Assembly: GCA_017621295.1 (NCBI GenBank)
Contig: JAGATI010000044.1
Coordinates: forward strand, 1-8,021
Direction of reading: 5' to 3'
DNA from: Clostridia bacterium
Lineage (GTDB): Bacteria > Bacillota_A > Clostridia > TANB77 > CAG-508
DNA length: 8,021 nt
This document shows, piece after piece, positions 6,301 through 8,021 of this stretch. Below the pieces are notes generated by a model that worked only from the letters and a program-made list of their open reading frames with translations, did not search any database and was not told the origin of the DNA. Positions within the stretch are counted from its first letter, which is position 1; every line of letters starts with the position of its first letter. A program made the translations under genes and the position numbers.

Positions 6301-6350
6301 TAAAATAGAAACATAAACAAATTCTCTATTAAGAAAAGGAAGTGAACTAA

Positions 6351-6464
6351 TTGTTTTGGTTAGGATTAATAATTGGGCTTGTATTAGGTGCTAATATAAG
6401 TCTTTTTTTATATGCAATGATAATTGCAGGGAGAGAAAGTGAAAGGAAGTTAAATGATGAATAA
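6351..6464 (+). CDS. Small single-helix membrane protein, DUF3789-like
   Basis: A 37-residue protein starting with TTG, reading MFWLGLIIGLVLGANISLFL and on to a charged tail ending RKLNDE. Residues 3-26 form one membrane helix. The pattern (W-x-x-G-L-hydrophobic-G-hydrophobic, one helix, short acidic/basic tail) matches small DUF3789 proteins that I know from phages and integrative elements of Firmicutes; their function is unknown. GGAAGTGA (6338-6345) precedes the start at suitable distance. It overlaps the next gene by 11 bases, indicating coupling in one operon. Family assignment is from pattern memory, so moderate. Confidence 0.65.
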   Translation: MFWLGLIIGLVLGANISLFLYAMIIAGRESERKLNDE

Positions 6465-7323
6465 GATTAATTTAGAGAAGTTAATAAAAAGTACAGATTT
6501 TTTTGCAAATGAGTGTATATTAAAGAATACTCTTGCAATAAGTGAAAAAGAATTAAAATCTATAATAAGCAAAGAATTAAAAAGTATGAAAAGATCTGAA
6601 GTTGATGATTTTGTATCTGATTTATTAGATATATACAAAATGGAAATATTAAATCAAGATAAAAAGGCTTATAGAAATGTAATTCAAGAAGTAGATAGAC
6701 AAGATATAGGTTATATTACAGAGCATAGACACCCACGTGGAAGATTTATAACTACATTAGATAACAATATGACAATGTATGTTTCCACAATTAGTGGCTT
6801 AATTGTGGAAAACTATAGTTCAAAAGACGAAATGATTGCAAATATTATTTTGAAACAATGCTTTAATATTGAGCATAATTCAAGTCAAGACAATTTATGT
6901 ATTAATGCAACTGTTAATTCAGCAGATTATATATTTAGTAAAAAAATTCTTAAATATATAAAATATAATTTAAATAATATTTTAAATGAAATATTAAAAA
7001 GTAATATTTTATTAACTTATAAAAATCAAGATAATTATAATTTATTTAAGGAATATTTAAAAAATACAGTATCAAATATTATATTTAATTCTTCTAAGGA
7101 ATTACCTAAAAATATAAAAGTTGGAGATAAATTGCAGACTAAATATTATGAAACTGCGACAGTAATTGATATTGATATAGAGAATGAAACATTAAAATTA
7201 GATAAAGAGATACAAAATGATATTACAGTTTTTACAGATGTTATTAGTTATAAAAATGAAAATATTATAAATAAAATTATATCTCCACAAAAGAAATATG
7301 AAGATATAGAAATGGAGGCATAA
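6454..7323 (+). CDS. Hypothetical protein, 289 residues, mobile-element operon
   Basis: I do not recognise this protein. It has no signal peptide or membrane helix and is probably cytoplasmic. The N-terminus (about 1-80) is helical and charged. A middle segment around 84-120 holds IGYITEHRHPRGRFITTLDN and MTMYVSTISGLIVENY, which looks like beta structure. Residues 130-215 are Asn/Lys-rich helices. The C-terminal part (about 219-265, IKVGDKLQTKYYETATVIDI) resembles a small beta-barrel. Start choice: ATG6454 or the adjacent ATG6457, both after AAAGGAAG (6442-6449). It overlaps the upstream small gene and abuts the next gene (stop 7321-7323, next ATG 7324), so it belongs to one transcription unit. 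Likely an accessory gene of the inserted element; function unknown. Confidence 0.8.
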   Translation: MMNKINLEKLIKSTDFFANECILKNTLAISEKELKSIISKELKSMKRSEVDDFVSDLLDIYKMEILNQDKKAYRNVIQEVDRQDIGYITEHRHPRGRFITTLDNNMTMYVSTISGLIVENYSSKDEMIANIILKQCFNIEHNSSQDNLCINATVNSADYIFSKKILKYIKYNLNNILNEILKSNILLTYKNQDNYNLFKEYLKNTVSNIIFNSSKELPKNIKVGDKLQTKYYETATVIDIDIENETLKLDKEIQNDITVFTDVISYKNENIINKIISPQKKYEDIEMEA

Positions 7324-7512
7324 ATGAATACTAGATGTTTTGCATATATTGAAAACGGAAATTGTTTTGCACTAAATGAGATGTATTGTGGACAAGAACA
7401 TTGTAAATTTTACAAAGATAAGGAAAAAGCTAAAAAGGAATTTATGAAGAATTATGATAAATCTAAAGAAGATATAAATTATAATATAAAAAAATATTTT
7501 AAGGACATATAG
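7324..7512 (+). CDS. Small four-cysteine protein, possible zinc-binding
   Basis: A 62-residue soluble protein. Cys5, Cys14, Cys22 and Cys27 (with His26) are arranged as CFAYIENGNC, then YCGQEHCKFYKDKEKA; the spacing suggests one small zinc knuckle. A Lys-rich helix follows. Small proteins with a similar C-x8-C-x7-C-x4-C-x-FYK layout occur in Firmicute phages and integrative elements, from my memory of the pattern; no function is established. TGGAGG (7313-7318) lies five bases before ATG, inside the end of the upstream gene, and the two genes are directly abutting, so they are co-translated. Confidence 0.75.
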   Translation: MNTRCFAYIENGNCFALNEMYCGQEHCKFYKDKEKAKKEFMKNYDKSKEDINYNIKKYFKDI

Positions 7513-7545
7513 TTCTTATTTTTTTTGTTAAAGGAGTTGATTTTA

Positions 7546-8021
7546 ATGATTTTAGCTAGTCTTTTAGCTAGTAGTAAATATGTTATTGTAAATAAAGATT
7601 TAATTCAAATACTAGGTTTAAATGAAGCCATTATTTTAGGTGAATTATGTAGTGAATATAACTATTGGGCTAATATTAATAAATTAGAAGAAAATGAGTA
7701 TTTTTATTCTACAAGAGAAAATATACAAAAAAATACAGGGATAAATGCTCATTTTCAGCGAATTGCTATGAAAAAACTAGAAGAAAAAGGAATAATTAAT
7801 ACTAAGAAAAAAGGAATACCATGTAAAACGTATTATAGAATTGATGAAGAAAAAGTTATTGAGTATTTAAAAAAGGCTCAATTATTGCCAGAAAACTCAG
7901 ATGTTCACGAAGTGAATGACAAGACATTAACAGAGGAAATAACAAGTACATCAGAAGAAAAACAGCAAGATGTTAATAAGGTCAATACAAATAATAATAA
8001 AATAAATAATAATATAAATAA
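7546..8021 (+). CDS. Winged-helix replication-initiation/DnaD-like protein, 3'-partial
   Basis: The frame is open to the window end (158 complete codons). Residues about 12-108 form a winged helix-turn-helix domain: VNKDLIQILGLNEAIILGEL, SEYNYWANINKLEENEYFYS, RENIQKNTGINAHFQRIAMK, KLEEKGIINTKKKGIPCKTY. This pattern is typical of phage and integrative-element replication proteins of Firmicutes, which bind the element origin and often carry a C-terminal DnaD-type helicase-loading domain. After it comes an acidic, then Asn/Lys-rich linker (NTNNNKINNN), the usual separator before such a second domain, which lies outside the window. AAGGAG (7531-7536) sits nine bases before ATG7546. The 33-base gap from the upstream gene fits the same operon. 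It may bind the AATTAGGGA repeats; that is inference. Confidence 0.8.
   Translation, partial: MILASLLASSKYVIVNKDLIQILGLNEAIILGELCSEYNYWANINKLEENEYFYSTRENIQKNTGINAHFQRIAMKKLEEKGIINTKKKGIPCKTYYRIDEEKVIEYLKKAQLLPENSDVHEVNDKTLTEEITSTSEEKQQDVNKVNTNNNKINNNIN

Noticed and set aside
6007..6350. Group I intron interrupting the tRNA at the anticodon loop
   Set aside because: No P/Q/R/S core sequences and no tRNA 3' half downstream; coding genes of mobile type follow instead.
1..8021. CRISPR array or complete insertion sequence
   Set aside because: No regularly spaced 24-40 base repeats and no transposase-like frame or terminal inverted repeats were found by eye.

Overview
The window is extremely AT-rich, with A/T-ending codons, strong AGGAGG-type ribosome binding sites and sigma-A-type promoters. 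The protein families (CvpA, LCP, S11 D,D-carboxypeptidase, ComEA, a zf-HC2 anti-sigma factor) point to a Gram-positive, low-GC Firmicute, most likely an uncultured clostridial (gut-type) bacterium. No species can be named from the sequence.

Left part, chromosomal envelope genes (about 1-5720). The window opens inside a cvpA-like membrane protein gene whose reading frame is broken by one extra base near position 400. Next comes a LytR-CpsA-Psr (LCP) cell-wall ligase with its own promoter and a bidirectional terminator. On the minus strand lies a D-alanyl-D-alanine carboxypeptidase (PBP5/DacA type). It is divergent from a comEA-like DNA-uptake gene, and the two predicted promoters overlap. After a perfect 18-bp terminator hairpin comes a translationally coupled pair: an ECF sigma factor and a membrane anti-sigma factor. 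The anti-sigma factor has a zinc-finger N-terminus and one membrane helix. Its outside part reads like the extracellular domain of the cell-division protein FtsX. That is the most novel architecture here and suggests an ECF switch that senses division or peptidoglycan-hydrolase state.

Junction (about 5720-6350, no ordinary gene). A strong sigma-A promoter drives a sequence matching the 5' half of initiator tRNA-Met (nucleotides 1-38). The match stops exactly at the 3' end of the anticodon loop, and no 3' half appears anywhere downstream in the window. This looks like the border of an integrated element. Beyond it are four AATTAGGGA direct repeats and a large composite hairpin followed by nine T residues, resembling an origin or an attenuator.

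Right part, probable mobile element (about 6350-8021). A compact rightward gene set follows: a 37-residue single-helix membrane protein (DUF3789-like), an unrecognised 289-residue protein, a 62-residue four-cysteine protein, and the start of a winged-helix replication-initiation-like protein that runs off the window. The composition is like phages or integrative elements of Clostridia. No integrase, relaxase or structural gene is visible, so the element type is undetermined.
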